64,000 nucleotides of DNA from Nansenia antarctica (Eukaryota > Chordata > Actinopteri > Argentiniformes > Microstomatidae). Shown in pieces: positions 54,420 through 64,000 of the stretch (position 1 is its first letter; each line of letters opens with the position of its first letter). The translations under genes were made by a program, and so were the position numbers. The notes beneath the pieces are model-generated. The model was not told the origin of the DNA. It saw only the letters and a list, made by a program, of their open reading frames with translations, and searched no databases. The DNA is taken from assembly GCA_963989245.1 (NCBI GenBank), contig OZ022340.1, positions 41,448,982 to 41,512,981 of the forward strand. The letters run 5' to 3'.

Positions 54420-54660
54420 ACTACCGTAATAAGCCTAAAAAAGTTCAACTGTTCAAAAAGTGCAACTTCTCTGCTTTCCGAAACTGTTTGAATTTTTTTG
54501 ATTGGGCATATAGTTCATGAATTACGGTAGTTCGCCATGGTGGTGACGTATATTTTCACGAGACACAACACAGCCACAACAATAGCAACATGGAGGAACT
54601 TGAAGCTATCGTATACTTTTTCCTCGGCATGTGGTATATTATTAACCGTGGTTTTTTGGA
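54420..54660 (+). other. Possible transposon first exon between inverted motifs
   Basis: GAACTACCGTAATAAGCC at 54419 and GAATTACGGTAGTTCG at 54520 are inverted. ATG at 54590 opens MEELEAIVYFFLGMWYIINR, reminiscent of the first residues of Harbinger-type nucleases, then runs into unrelated repeat at 54663. Weak. Confidence 0.25.
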
Positions 54661-54662
54661 GA

Positions 54663-55282
54663 TGTCACGATCAGAGGGCGGAACCCAGAAGCAGACAACG
54701 GAGAACAGGAGTAAGATAATAACAGTGTTTTATTAAAGGGTTTGGGGTTAGGGGAATCCGGCTGGGGGTAGGTAGTGCAGGTAGGGGTTCTGGCAGGTAG
54801 GCAGGTACTCAGACAGGCAGGGGATCAGGCAGGCAGGCAGGTACTCCGACAGGCAGGGGGTCAGGCAGGTAGGCAGGTACTCAGACAGGCAGGGGATCAG
54901 GCAGGTAGGCGGGTAGTCAGACAGGCAGGAGGTCGGCAGGCAGGGAATCCTTTAACGGGGAACAGGGAGAACAGGGTTAGGCTAGGGTATCGGATAACGT
55001 CAAGAGTAGCAAGAACGAGCATATGAACCAACCATTAAGTGGTTACGATCTGGCGATGACTGGAAGCAGGAGCAGAGCTTAAGTAGGAGCCAGTCGCGGT
55101 CTTATTCGTCCACACCTGGCAACACTGATTGATGGCTGATGAGCCAGGGGCGCTCTTAATCGTCCACTGATCGACGTCTGATGATCCAGGGGCGCTCTTA
55201 ATCGTTCACTGATCGACGTCTGATGATCCAGGGGCGCTCATCGTTCACTGATCGACGTCTGATGAGCCAGGGGCGCTCTTAG
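54663..55282. repeat. Repeat block with two minisatellites
   Basis: Begins TGTCACGATCAGAGGGCGG. Minisatellite 1 (54770-54945): units of GGCAGGTACTCAGACAGGCAGGGGATCA. Minisatellite 2 (55115-55282): four units of about 42 bp, CTGATCGACGTCTGATGATCC then AGGGGCGCTCTTAATCGTTCA. Between them is the ACGATCTGGCGATGA motif shared with about 19852. Confidence 0.8.
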
Positions 55283-55510
55283 GCCCAATCCCAATTCACC
55301 CCTAGCCCTTCGTTTTCACCCCTATGGCTCGATTTGCGCGTTCACGTTTAGGGCGAGGGCTGTCTCAATTCATATTTCATCGAGGGCTAGGGGTAAGGGG
55401 GAGGGCTAACTATTACTTCGTTTCGAGCGATTCCAGGACCACACTAGCTTCGAAGGGCTAACGGTATGCTACCCCTTGATACCAGGATGCATTGCGAATC
55501 ATCTACAAAT
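55283..55510. repeat. MITE-like fragment (GGCCCAATCCCAATTC)
   Basis: GGCCCAATCCCAATTCACCCC at 55283 followed by AGGGGTAAGGGGGAGGGC resembles ends of small fish DNA transposons. No matching right end. Confidence 0.35.
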
Positions 55511-55524
55511 ATAAAATCCTCAAT

Positions 55525-55675
55525 TTTGGCCGCCATTGGCTACAATCTGTAATTTGGCTCTACAAGTGTTAATATGTCATTTTATGAAGTTTTTATATGT
55601 TTTCAGGCGAGAAAGTAACCATATATATTCACAAAATGTGTCCAGTTTATCAAAATAACCCGTTTATCCTAGATA
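55525..55675 (+). repeat. Partial arm of the fold-back family
   Basis: About 150 bp match 38857-39003 (GGCCGCCATT...TTTGGCTCTACAAGTGTTAA...AACCCGTTTAT) with a few differences. Confidence 0.85.
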
Positions 55676-55946
55676 CTACGGAGGATGTTATCATAGTGTT
55701 GTTAGCATAGTGTTCGCGAATGCTATGCTATGTTGTGCTATCATGTACTAGTTTTCACTGAATAAATCGCGATTTCTTTCAAAGAAGGTAGCAGGTGTTT
55801 ATGTCCATGTCAAGGAGAAGGTACGTTATGACAGTAGTGTGTTTAGGACATAAGTTAAGGATATCAGTGTTGTACTTTAGCCTGTGGAGACGCGATAGCA
55901 TTAGCTCCACACGGATTTAACATTAACAGTAGTCATAGACACTTGT

Positions 55947-57730
55947 TGTCATGGTTTCATAGGTTTTTATTTTGGAGACATCTAGTGGACATTTTATGAC
56001 ATTACATTTGTTACTGCCTTTATTCAGTTTCGGTTTTGATCAGTCACATGACGAACATTAGTCACATGACGTGAGCACACTGTTCAGACGTGATAGCTCG
56101 TAGCAGCAGCTAGTTGAGAGGAAAAGCTCCGGAGAATCTCTTTGTTTACATTCTTGCCCTGGAAAAGGCTTTGCTTGTAAGTTGCCTTTTCTTTTCTTGT
56201 TTAACTACAATGTATAATGTATATGTTTATAAATACATAGCTTATATTATTTAAGTATAACTATTTGTATTGCTATATTTAGAGATGCTCCGATCAGGGT
56301 TTTTGGTGCCGATCACCGATCACCGATCACTGGAATCAGTGATCTGCCGATCCGATATCACCGATCACCGATCACAGCGTCGAAAATGGCAATTGAAGCA
56401 TTCTATTTATTGTGTAGCATTATTTATGTTTTAAATTATTCTTAACACCATTGACATTGTATATTAAGTATTTAAATGAAATTAGGAGATGAGAAAGTAT
56501 CATGAATTGACGACCATCTGTTTTATTGAATTCACAACCACCTGTAGCTTACTTCAGGAAAAACAAATAAAATGTGAAAATAAAAATCATAATAAATAAA
56601 ATGTACACTGTCACATCAAATGTGCAACATTCCACTCGAATGAGAGGAACTAGGGGCTCTTAGAGAACTTGGAGCTTATACTGTAACTGTAGCTTTCCTG
56701 AGGAACAATAAACATACCCAAACTAAACTGCAACATAAACAGGCTATAGCCAAATATAAAATACTGTTTCAAGTCAGTCAGTTTCAAGTCATATTTAGGA
56801 GGAGATAAGACAGCAAGTCAGCAATAATCAATAAAACAAAAAAACAAAACATTGCACCTAAGGAGATTTCAGACTCAAACCTTACTTCTGATTAAGCAGC
56901 ATCACTGGCAGATTAGCCTTGAGAAACACAAGCATCTCAGCGTTTTTGGCACTCAGCCTGTTCCTCTTATCATCTAAAATATGTCCTGCTGCTGAAAAGT
57001 CGCTCGCTATCTACACTTGTGCAAGGTGCACAGAGGAAGACCTAAAACTCACGCGCTAATAGTTGTTGTTGCTATGGGCCAAGTGACTTCCTGCTCGCGG
57101 GGTCACATGACGTCGGTGAACACTACCTACACTACGCTCGTGAAGTCGCGCTGGAACTCTGACCAGCACTCGTGGAACGCCTCTCGTCCACTCAAAGCAC
57201 TCGGTCCCTTTATGACGTCGAGCCCAGTGTGCGCTTCGGCGCTCTCTGAGCGAATCGACGAACGCAGCAAATGCCGTATGATATTCGTGGTATTGAAAGA
57301 CCTTGCGTGCGTTCCTCCCCGAGGTATTTCTTTTGAGCAGACATTACAAACGGCATATTTGTTGTCTCTTTCCGACACTGTGTAATATTTCCAGACTGGC
57401 GACGCCATTTTGTAAACTGATCGGTCATGTTTGATCGGCCGTTTTGAGAACTCCGATCAAAACCGATCAAGGCCATATCGGCCGATACCGATCGGCGCCG
57501 ATCAGATCGGAGCATCACTAGCTATATTGATATAATATGTTGGCTACATACTGTTGATGTTGAAAGTGTAACAGTATAGTTTTGAGCATTACAGTAATTG
57601 TACTCTTATGTTTATTTACAGTTTTACAAAATAACCAAACGACCACTCATGTTTCTGAGGGTTGAGTAAAGAACTAAACTTTACTCCATCGTCTGAGGAT
57701 TCATTTGTGTGTCAGTGTGTGTTCGCTATC
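55947..57730 (+). repeat. BEL/Pao 5' LTR, split by a hAT element
   Basis: Begins TGTCATGG at 55947. Apart from the 1241-bp insertion at 56280-57520 it matches the 3' LTR base for base through 57553 except one site (57529 G, 63976 A). The right border is uncertain because the 3' LTR runs off the window; it should lie before the gag ATG, perhaps near 57730. Confidence 0.85.
56280..57520 (-). mobile_element. hAT element, 1241 bp, in the BEL 5' LTR; 8-bp duplication GCTATATT
   Basis: Ends TAGAGATGCTCCGATC (56280) and GATCGGAGCATCACTA (57520) are inverted. GCTATATT is duplicated at 56272-56279 and 57521-57528, and the other LTR has a single GCTATATT at 63968-63975. The minus frame 57408-57127 encodes a BED zinc finger (WKYYTVSERDNKYAVCNVCS, then a later His region) of the ZBED4/hAT transposase type. 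The catalytic domain is missing, so it is a deletion derivative. CCGATCACCGATC repeats crowd the left end. Confidence 0.92.
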
Positions 57731-57878
57731 TGTGGAAGTTGCGCCCTGGTTACGCGCAGTGGGAACAGAATAGTAAAAAAGCAACCACTCAGCGGGCGGA
57801 TCGACTCAAGGAGAGAGATCTTCAGCGCAAGCACTGCTCCCCATCATCCTTGCTCACGCCAAGCACACAGCAATATTC

Positions 57879-60647
57879 ATGATGGAAGAGTTGAGCAATG
57901 CTGAGACAAGGTCAGTGGCCTCTAGCACATCTAGGTCTTTTAAATCAACAGCCAGTAGGGCAGCTGTCAATGCACGTGTCAAAGTGGAAGTAGCACGCAC
58001 ACGTGCTGGCTATGCAAAAATGGAATCAGAGATTATGATCGAAAAAGCCCAAATGGAAGCAAAATTAAAGAACTTGCTGCATGAGAAAGAAGTGGCAGAA
58101 GCCATCGCTGAAGCTAATGTTCTTGAAGCAGCAGCGGAGGAAGAAAACAACGGTATCGAAGCTGTCATTCATGCCACTGTTGACCGCACACGCCAGTACG
58201 TAGAACAACAGTCACAGCTACCACTATCTGCCGAAGATGTTAAGGACTCTATAGCCAATCTGGAACCGATAGTCCATAGGCTGAGATCCTCCTCACCACC
58301 CAGACAGCGTCTGACTGTTTCATACGAGAGACAGCACTCCTCCACCGTGAACCATGAGCACAGCTCTCCATCACTGCGACCTAGTAGGCCAAAGACATCA
58401 GAGCAGCTCACACCCAGCAGGCCCAAGGGTTCACCATACAAACCAACAGGAAGCGGTGACACAACCGACATCAGTGATGTGGCTCGGTACCTAGCACGCA
58501 GAGACCTCGTAACCTCCGGTCTCACCAAGTTCGATGATCACCCAGAAAATTACTGGGCATGGAAGTCGTCCTTCAAGAACGCCATTGACGGACTACTACT
58601 CAGTGCTAATGAAGAGATGGACCTCATGATTAAGTGGTTAGGGAGTGAATCTGCAAAGCACGTGAAACGAATAAGAGCAGTACATGTAGGTCATTCATCT
58701 CAAGGTCTATGCAAAGCTTGGGAACGCTTAGAAGAGTGCTTCGGGTCTCCAGAGGTAATTGAAAAGTCCCTCTTCGACAGGCTGGAGAACTTCCCAAAGA
58801 TCAGCAATAAAGATCCTGTGAAGCTGAGAGAGCTAAGTGACCTTCTCCAAGAGTTGGAAGCAGCCATGTTCGAAGGTTACCTGCCTGGTTTGAGCTATCT
58901 GGACACTTCACGCGGCATTTTGCCCATCGTAGACAAGTTGCCCTACAACATCCAAGAGAAATGGATATCACAGGGTTCCAGATACAAAGCTGAGCGACAG
59001 GTAGTTTTTCCCCCATTCACATTCTTCTGCGAGTTCATCACCAAAGAGGCACGAGCTCGCAATGACCCAAGCTTCAGGCTATCGATGAGTAACACAGCCC
59101 AGATGAAGTCAGAGCAGCCATTCAAGAGACAAAGTAAGAGCATGGTCTCTGCACATAAGACAGATGTCTCTCACGAGAAAGACACACGAGACGGTTCAGG
59201 CCGAACAGCAGTGGACATAAAAAAACTATGCCCTCTCCATAAGAAGCCACACCCCCTAACACGCTGCAGAGGTTTCAGAAGCAAGCCCCTCGAGGAGCGC
59301 AAGGCCTTCCTCAAAGACAACGGTGTCTGCTTCAGATGTTGTTCCACAACTACTCATCTAGCCAAGAACTGCACCACAGCCATCAAGTGCATGGAATGTG
59401 AGAGTAACAGCCACACCACGGCTCTTCATCCAGGACCTCCGCCTCCAGCCCCATCTGAGGATGGCGGGGAGGGAGAAGGAGGATCAGACCAATCTGCAGT
59501 CACCTCAAATTGCACAGAAGTCTGTGGAGAGGGTCAAAGCGGCAGATCCTGCTCGAAGATTTGCCTGGTGAATATATTCCCAGAAGCACACCCAGAGAGA
59601 GCAACCAGAGCATATGTTGTGCTGGATGACCAAAGCAACAGGTCGCTTGCAAGGTCTGAATTCTTTGATATGTTCCACATCAAGGGGTCAGATTCAGCAT
59701 TCACACTTCGTACATGTGCAGGTACAACTCAGATGACAGGAAGGAGAGCCACAGGCTTTGTGGTGGAATCTGTGGATGGAGCTACAACAGTGACACTACC
59801 TACACTAATAGAGTGTAACAACATTCCCACCGAAAGAGCTGAGATACCTACGCCAGAAGCAGCGTTGCATCATTCCCACCTCAAGCCCATAGCATATGGT
59901 ATACCACCTTTGGATTCTAAAGCACAGATCCTTCTCTTGCTAGGCCGAGACATCCTTAGAGTTCATAAAGTGCGGGAGCAACGGAACGGTCCACATGACG
60001 CCCCCTACGCACAACGACTCGACCTGGGATGGGTCATCATAGGAGAAGTCTGCCTAGAGGCAGCCCACAAGCCTTCAGACATCCAAAGCTACCGCACCAA
60101 TGTGCTTGAGAACCAACGCCCTTCATTCTTCAGCCCATGTCCGAACAGGATCCAGGTGAAGGAGCAATATGTTCCGAAGCCAGCACATCAGATTGCCCCA
60201 GCGCAAGGCACCCACAGTATCCGGGAATGCAACTTAGGGAGCACCATCTTCAACACGTCCGAGGATGACAACAAGATTGGACTCTCTATTGAAGACAGAC
60301 TGTTCTTAAAGGTCATGGACAAAGAAATGTATATGGATGACTGCAACAGCTGGGTGGCACCATTGCCATTCAGAACACCACGTCAGCAACTCCCTCACAG
60401 CCGAGGCCAGGCCCTCACACGACTTACCTCTCTTCAAAACACACTGGAGAAAAGGCCCGAGATGAAGAGGCACTTCATCGCGTTCATGCAGAACATCTTC
60501 GACCGTGATCATGCTGAGCTGGCTCCTACATTGGAGAAGGACAAGAATGTTGGTACTTACCTTTCTTCGGGGTTTATCACCCTCAGAAGCCAGGCCAGAT
60601 TCGAGTCGTCTTCGATTCCAGTGCAAAATGGAAAGGCGTGTCACTGA
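57879..60647 (+). pseudogene. BEL/Pao gag, protease and N-terminal RT
   Basis: 922 codons. Residues about 30-100 form an Ala/Glu/Lys-rich coiled coil; 215-375 the DUF1759-type gag core (FDDHPENYWAWKSSFKNAI); 450-515 zinc knuckles with CFRCCSTTTHLAKNC and CMECESNSHTTALH; about 585 onward the aspartic protease (VVLDDQSNRSLARSEFF, then LLLGRDIL); from about 800 the start of RT (CNSWVAPLPFRTPRQQLP). Homology leaves this frame near 60548, where a one-base change shifts to the next frame; the last about 30 residues here are spurious. Confidence 0.88.
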
Positions 60648-63592
60648 ACGATGTTCTCCTTTCTGGTCCGGACTTAAATAACAGCCTCTTAGGAGTACTG
60701 GTGCGATTCAGACGAGAACCGATCGCTGTCACTGTGGACATAGAACAAATGTTTCACAGCTTCGTTGTGAAAGAAGACCACAGGAACTTTCTCCGCTTTC
60801 TGTGGTACGAGGACAACGATCCTAGGAACGACATATGTGAGTACCGCATGAAGGTTCACGTATTCGGGAACAGTCCCTCTCCTGCGGTGGCAATCTATGG
60901 TCTCAGACGTGCTGCAGCTCATGGTGAAGAAGAATTTGGGTCTGACGCCAAACAGTTCATCGAAAGAGAGTTCTACGTTGACGACGGACTCCTGTCAAGG
61001 CCCACAGCACGTGAAGCCATCGACCTACTGAAGCGGACACAGGAGATGCTTGCTGTGTCGAACCTGCGACTTCACAAAGTTGCTTCCAACAGCCAGGAGG
61101 TTATGGAAGCATTCTCTGCTGAGGACCGAGCAAAGGGACTCAAAGACCTAAACTTGGATGTCGATCCCACTCCTATTCAACGGAGCCTTGGAGTGAGTTG
61201 GGATCTGAAGAAAGATGTCTTCACGTTTCAAGTAGCAGAATCCACAAAGCCTTTCACACGTAGGGGTGTTCTAGCTACTGTCAACGGCCTCTTCGATCCA
61301 CTTGGATTCGTTGCACCAGTTACGATACAGGGAAAGATCCTGTTACGAGAGCTCACAAACGAAGCCTCCGACTGGGACTCTCCTCTTCCTCCAGAAAGGG
61401 AAGATGAGTGGAACGCTTGGAGAAGCTCTCTTCAAGACCTCAGGCAGTTGGAGATCCCAAGAACCTATTCTGCTTCTACAATCTCAACAGCCATAAGAAA
61501 GGAGCTACACGTGTTCTCAGACGCTTCAGTGAAGGCTATTGCAGCAGTCGCCTATCTCCAAGTAATTGATGTTGAGCAAAAATGTCAAGTAGGATTTGTC
61601 CTTGGAAAAGCTAAGTTAACTCCACAGTCGGCTCACACTATCCCAAGATTGGAGTTGGGAGCTGCCGTGTTAGGTGTGGAAGTCGCTGAGCTAGTCACAA
61701 GCGAGCTAGATATAGCTCTGGATGCTGTCAAGTTCTATACAGATAGCCGAGTTGTCCTAGGATACATTAGCAACCAGACAAGAAGGTTCTATGTATATGT
61801 GAGCAACAGAGTGCAGCGTATACGGCGGTCTTCTGAACCAACCCAGTGGCACTACATCTCCACAAGCCATAACCCAGCTGACCTTGGCACACGTTCTGTG
61901 CCTGCAGCTATGCTAGGTGAGACAACCTGGCTTAGAGGACCAACGTTTCTGCTACAAGTAGAGGAACCATCATCACCTGAAGTCTTTGACCTCATCAACC
62001 CGGACTCAGACATAGAGGTGCGGGCACACATCACCAACCTGCCCAACGACAGAACACACCTTGGATCTCACAGATTCGAGCGTTTTTCCTCATGGAAGCG
62101 ACTTGTGAGAGCAACAAGTTCACTCATCCACATCGTGGAATCCTGTAAGGCTACCAGCAAAGATCAGGATCAAACTTGCAGTTCATGGCATCACTGCAAG
62201 CAGCCTCGCACAGCTGAAGAACTGACAAAAGCTGAACTCATCATCATCAAATGCGTGCAAGGAGAGGCTTACAAGGACGAACTTGCGTGCATAGCAAGTG
62301 GAAAGGACATCTCAAGAAGTAGTCCTCTGAAGAAACTCAATCCCTATTGCGACGAAGAAGGCCTCCTGAGAATAGGGGGACGGCTCAGACATTCAGATCT
62401 CGCCTACAAGGAAAAACACCCTCTTGTTATTCCGGGACGGAAACACATCGCAAAGCTACTTGTGGAACACCATCACCAAAGGGTGATGCACCAAGGCCGG
62501 GTCTTTACCGAAGGCGCTGCAGGGTACTGGATCATGGGAGCAAGACGACTGATCAAAGGCATCCTTCACGACTGTGTAACCTGCAAGAAGCTCAGAGGCA
62601 GAGTGACGGAACAGATGATGGCCGACCTACCTGTTGATCGCCTGAGTACTGAACCCCCATTCACCTACGTGGGACTGGACGTCTTCGGCCCCTGGCATGT
62701 AAGCACAAGACGCACAAGAGGAGGACAGGCAAACAGTAAAAGATGGGCTGTTCTTTTCACATGTCTAAGTACGCGCGCTGTCCACATCGAATTGATTGAG
62801 TCAATGGACACATCATGCTTTATCAATGCGCTACGCAGGTTCTTTAGTCTAAGAGGACCTGCCAAACAGATTAGATCAGATTGTGGAACAAATTTCACAG
62901 GCGCATGCCGAGAGCTGAACATTCTGCTGACCGACCCCAACATGCCTAGCATTCGAAAGTACCTGGGAGAAGAGGGCTGCTCATGGGTCTTCAACCCACC
63001 TCATTCATCCCACATGGGGGGCTCCTGGGAAAGGATGATAGGGATATCAAGGCGCATACTTGACTCCATGCTGCTCAAGGCTTGCCCTTCTCGCCTGACT
63101 CATGAAGTTCTCTCCACCCTGATGGCAGAGGTTACAGCCATAATCAACGCCAGACCTCTCACCCCCATCTCAATGGATCCAGACTCTCCTTTTCTTCTAA
63201 CACCAGCTATGCTTCTTACGCAGAAGATGTGCACTCCACTTCCTCCTCCGGGAAATTTTAGTGATATGGACCTCCACAGACAGCAGTGGAAACAGGTTCA
63301 GCACCTTGCAAATACTTTCTGGAGCCGATGGAGACATGAATACCTCACGACACTACAGAGTCGCAGCAAGTGGCAAGAGGAACGTCCGAACCTTAAAGTA
63401 GGGGATTTGGTCCTTCTCAAAGATGCTCAAGCTAAGCGCAACGACTGGCCCTTAGGACTAGTCAGCCAGACATTCCCTGACAAGGACGGGAAGATCAGAA
63501 GAATCGAAGTGAAGATCACCAAACATGGGACGGCTAAAACGTTCTTGAGACCAATATCTGAGACAGTGCTTCTCATGTCGCCAAAGGACTGA
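60638..63592 (+). pseudogene. BEL/Pao RT, RNase H and integrase
   Basis: 984 codons, but the homologous frame is open from about 60549. RT with VTVDIEQMFHSF and the catalytic FYVDDGLLS; Pao-type linker FDPLGFVAPVTIQGKILLREL; RNase H with HVFSDASVKAIAAVAY, RLELGAAVLG and YTDSRVVLGYI; integrase zinc site (HHHQRVMHQG, then CVTCKKL), catalytic Asp in GLDVFGPW, Asp in RSDCGTNF and Glu in GGSWERMIG; a C-terminal SH3-like GDLVLLKDA segment; stop at 63590-63592. All catalytic residues are present. It would be active if joined in frame to the upstream part. Confidence 0.9.
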
Positions 63593-63629
63593 GTATCCCT
63601 GAGTTAGTTCATAGTGGTATTTCCTCCAT

Positions 63630-63642
63630 ACCAGACGGGGAG
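63630..63642 (+). promoter_or_regulatory. BEL/Pao polypurine tract
   Basis: ACGGGGAG directly before the 3' LTR. Confidence 0.6.
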
Positions 63643-64000
63643 TGTCATGGTTTCATAGGTTTTTATTTTGGAGACATCTAGTGGACATTTTATGACATTA
63701 CATTTGTTACTGCCTTTATTCAGTTTCGGTTTTGATCAGTCACATGACGAACATTAGTCACATGACGTGAGCACACTGTTCAGACGTGATAGCTCGTAGC
63801 AGCAGCTAGTTGAGAGGAAAAGCTCCGGAGAATCTCTTTGTTTACATTCTTGCCCTGGAAAAGGCTTTGCTTGTAAGTTGCCTTTTCTTTTCTTGTTTAA
63901 CTACAATGTATAATGTATATGTTTATAAATACATAGCTTATATTATTTAAGTATAACTATTTGTATTGCTATATTAATATAATATGTTGGCTACATACTG
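63643..64000 (+). repeat. BEL/Pao 3' LTR (partial, uninterrupted)
   Basis: Matches the 5' LTR from its first base; carries the empty hAT target site at 63968-63975. Cut by the window end. Confidence 0.9.

Larger units (their letters stand above)
55947..64000 (+). mobile_element. BEL/Pao LTR retrotransposon
   Basis: LTR at 55947, gag-protease-RT start at 57879, RT-RNase H-integrase to 63592, polypurine tract and second LTR from 63643. Domain order and the Pao-type RT (PVTIQGKILLRELT) and DUF1759-type gag identify BEL/Pao. One frameshift near 60548 breaks the polyprotein. The end is outside the window. Confidence 0.92.

Overview
This is a stretch of eukaryotic, almost certainly ray-finned fish, nuclear DNA made mainly of transposable elements. 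The evidence is the element mix (a DIRS-like tyrosine-recombinase element, BEL/Pao, Gypsy, Copia, an endogenous retrovirus, L1 and L2/CR1-like LINEs, several hAT lineages, a Harbinger-type element), vertebrate-type tRNA-Lys(CUU) and intron-bearing tRNA-Ile(UAU) genes, spliced fragments with GT/AG borders, and long microsatellites. I see no complete single-copy host gene. The bacterial vocabulary of operons and ribosome binding sites does not apply.

Layout. 1-3598: 5' part of an endogenous retrovirus on the minus strand (gag runs off the left edge, long leader, LTR). 3.9-7.9 kb: LINE endonuclease fragment, two hAT fragments and a 942-bp Harbinger-type element with TTA duplications. 8.0-11.4 kb: a tandemly amplified tRNA cluster (Ile-UAU, Lys-CUU and degenerate Thr-like copies). 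11.4-16.3 kb: a LINE fragment, a 1.1-kb hAT element with a perfect 8-bp duplication, then an integrase-core gene fragment (+) converging on a HECT-domain gene fragment (-). 16.6-22.6 kb: satellites, a 414-bp hAT-type MITE and a 1.3-kb GATA-type minisatellite. 22.6-28.0 kb: complete Gypsy element (-). 29.0-35.6 kb: DIRS-like element with identical 90-bp inverted ends, itself hit by a 745-bp transposon. 35.7-37.5 kb: decayed hAT transposase. 38.7-42.2 kb: 3.5-kb fold-back element. 44.5-50.3 kb: complete Copia element (-) with TTTCC duplication. 50.5-53.4 kb: broken L1 (-). 53.4-55.7 kb: repeat debris and minisatellites. 55.9-64.0 kb: BEL/Pao element (+), its 5' LTR split by a second member of the hAT MITE family and its 3' LTR running off the right edge.

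The most striking non-coding structure is in the DIRS 5' leader (about 29183-29452): ten short inverted repeats in a row, each a stem ending in A-U and closed on the sense strand by a four-base loop of GNRA type (GAAA, GGAA, GCGA, GCAA, GTAA), with compensating stem changes. It looks like an array of RNA hairpins in the element's transcript. The other points worth pursuing are the integrase/HECT pair, the fold-back element, the clean empty-site/filled-site pair in the BEL LTRs, and the tRNA amplification.

The retroelements are mostly recent insertions (LTR pairs differ at one to three sites) but nearly all coding copies are broken by frameshifts, nonsense codons, lost catalytic residues or deletions, so none looks autonomous as it stands.
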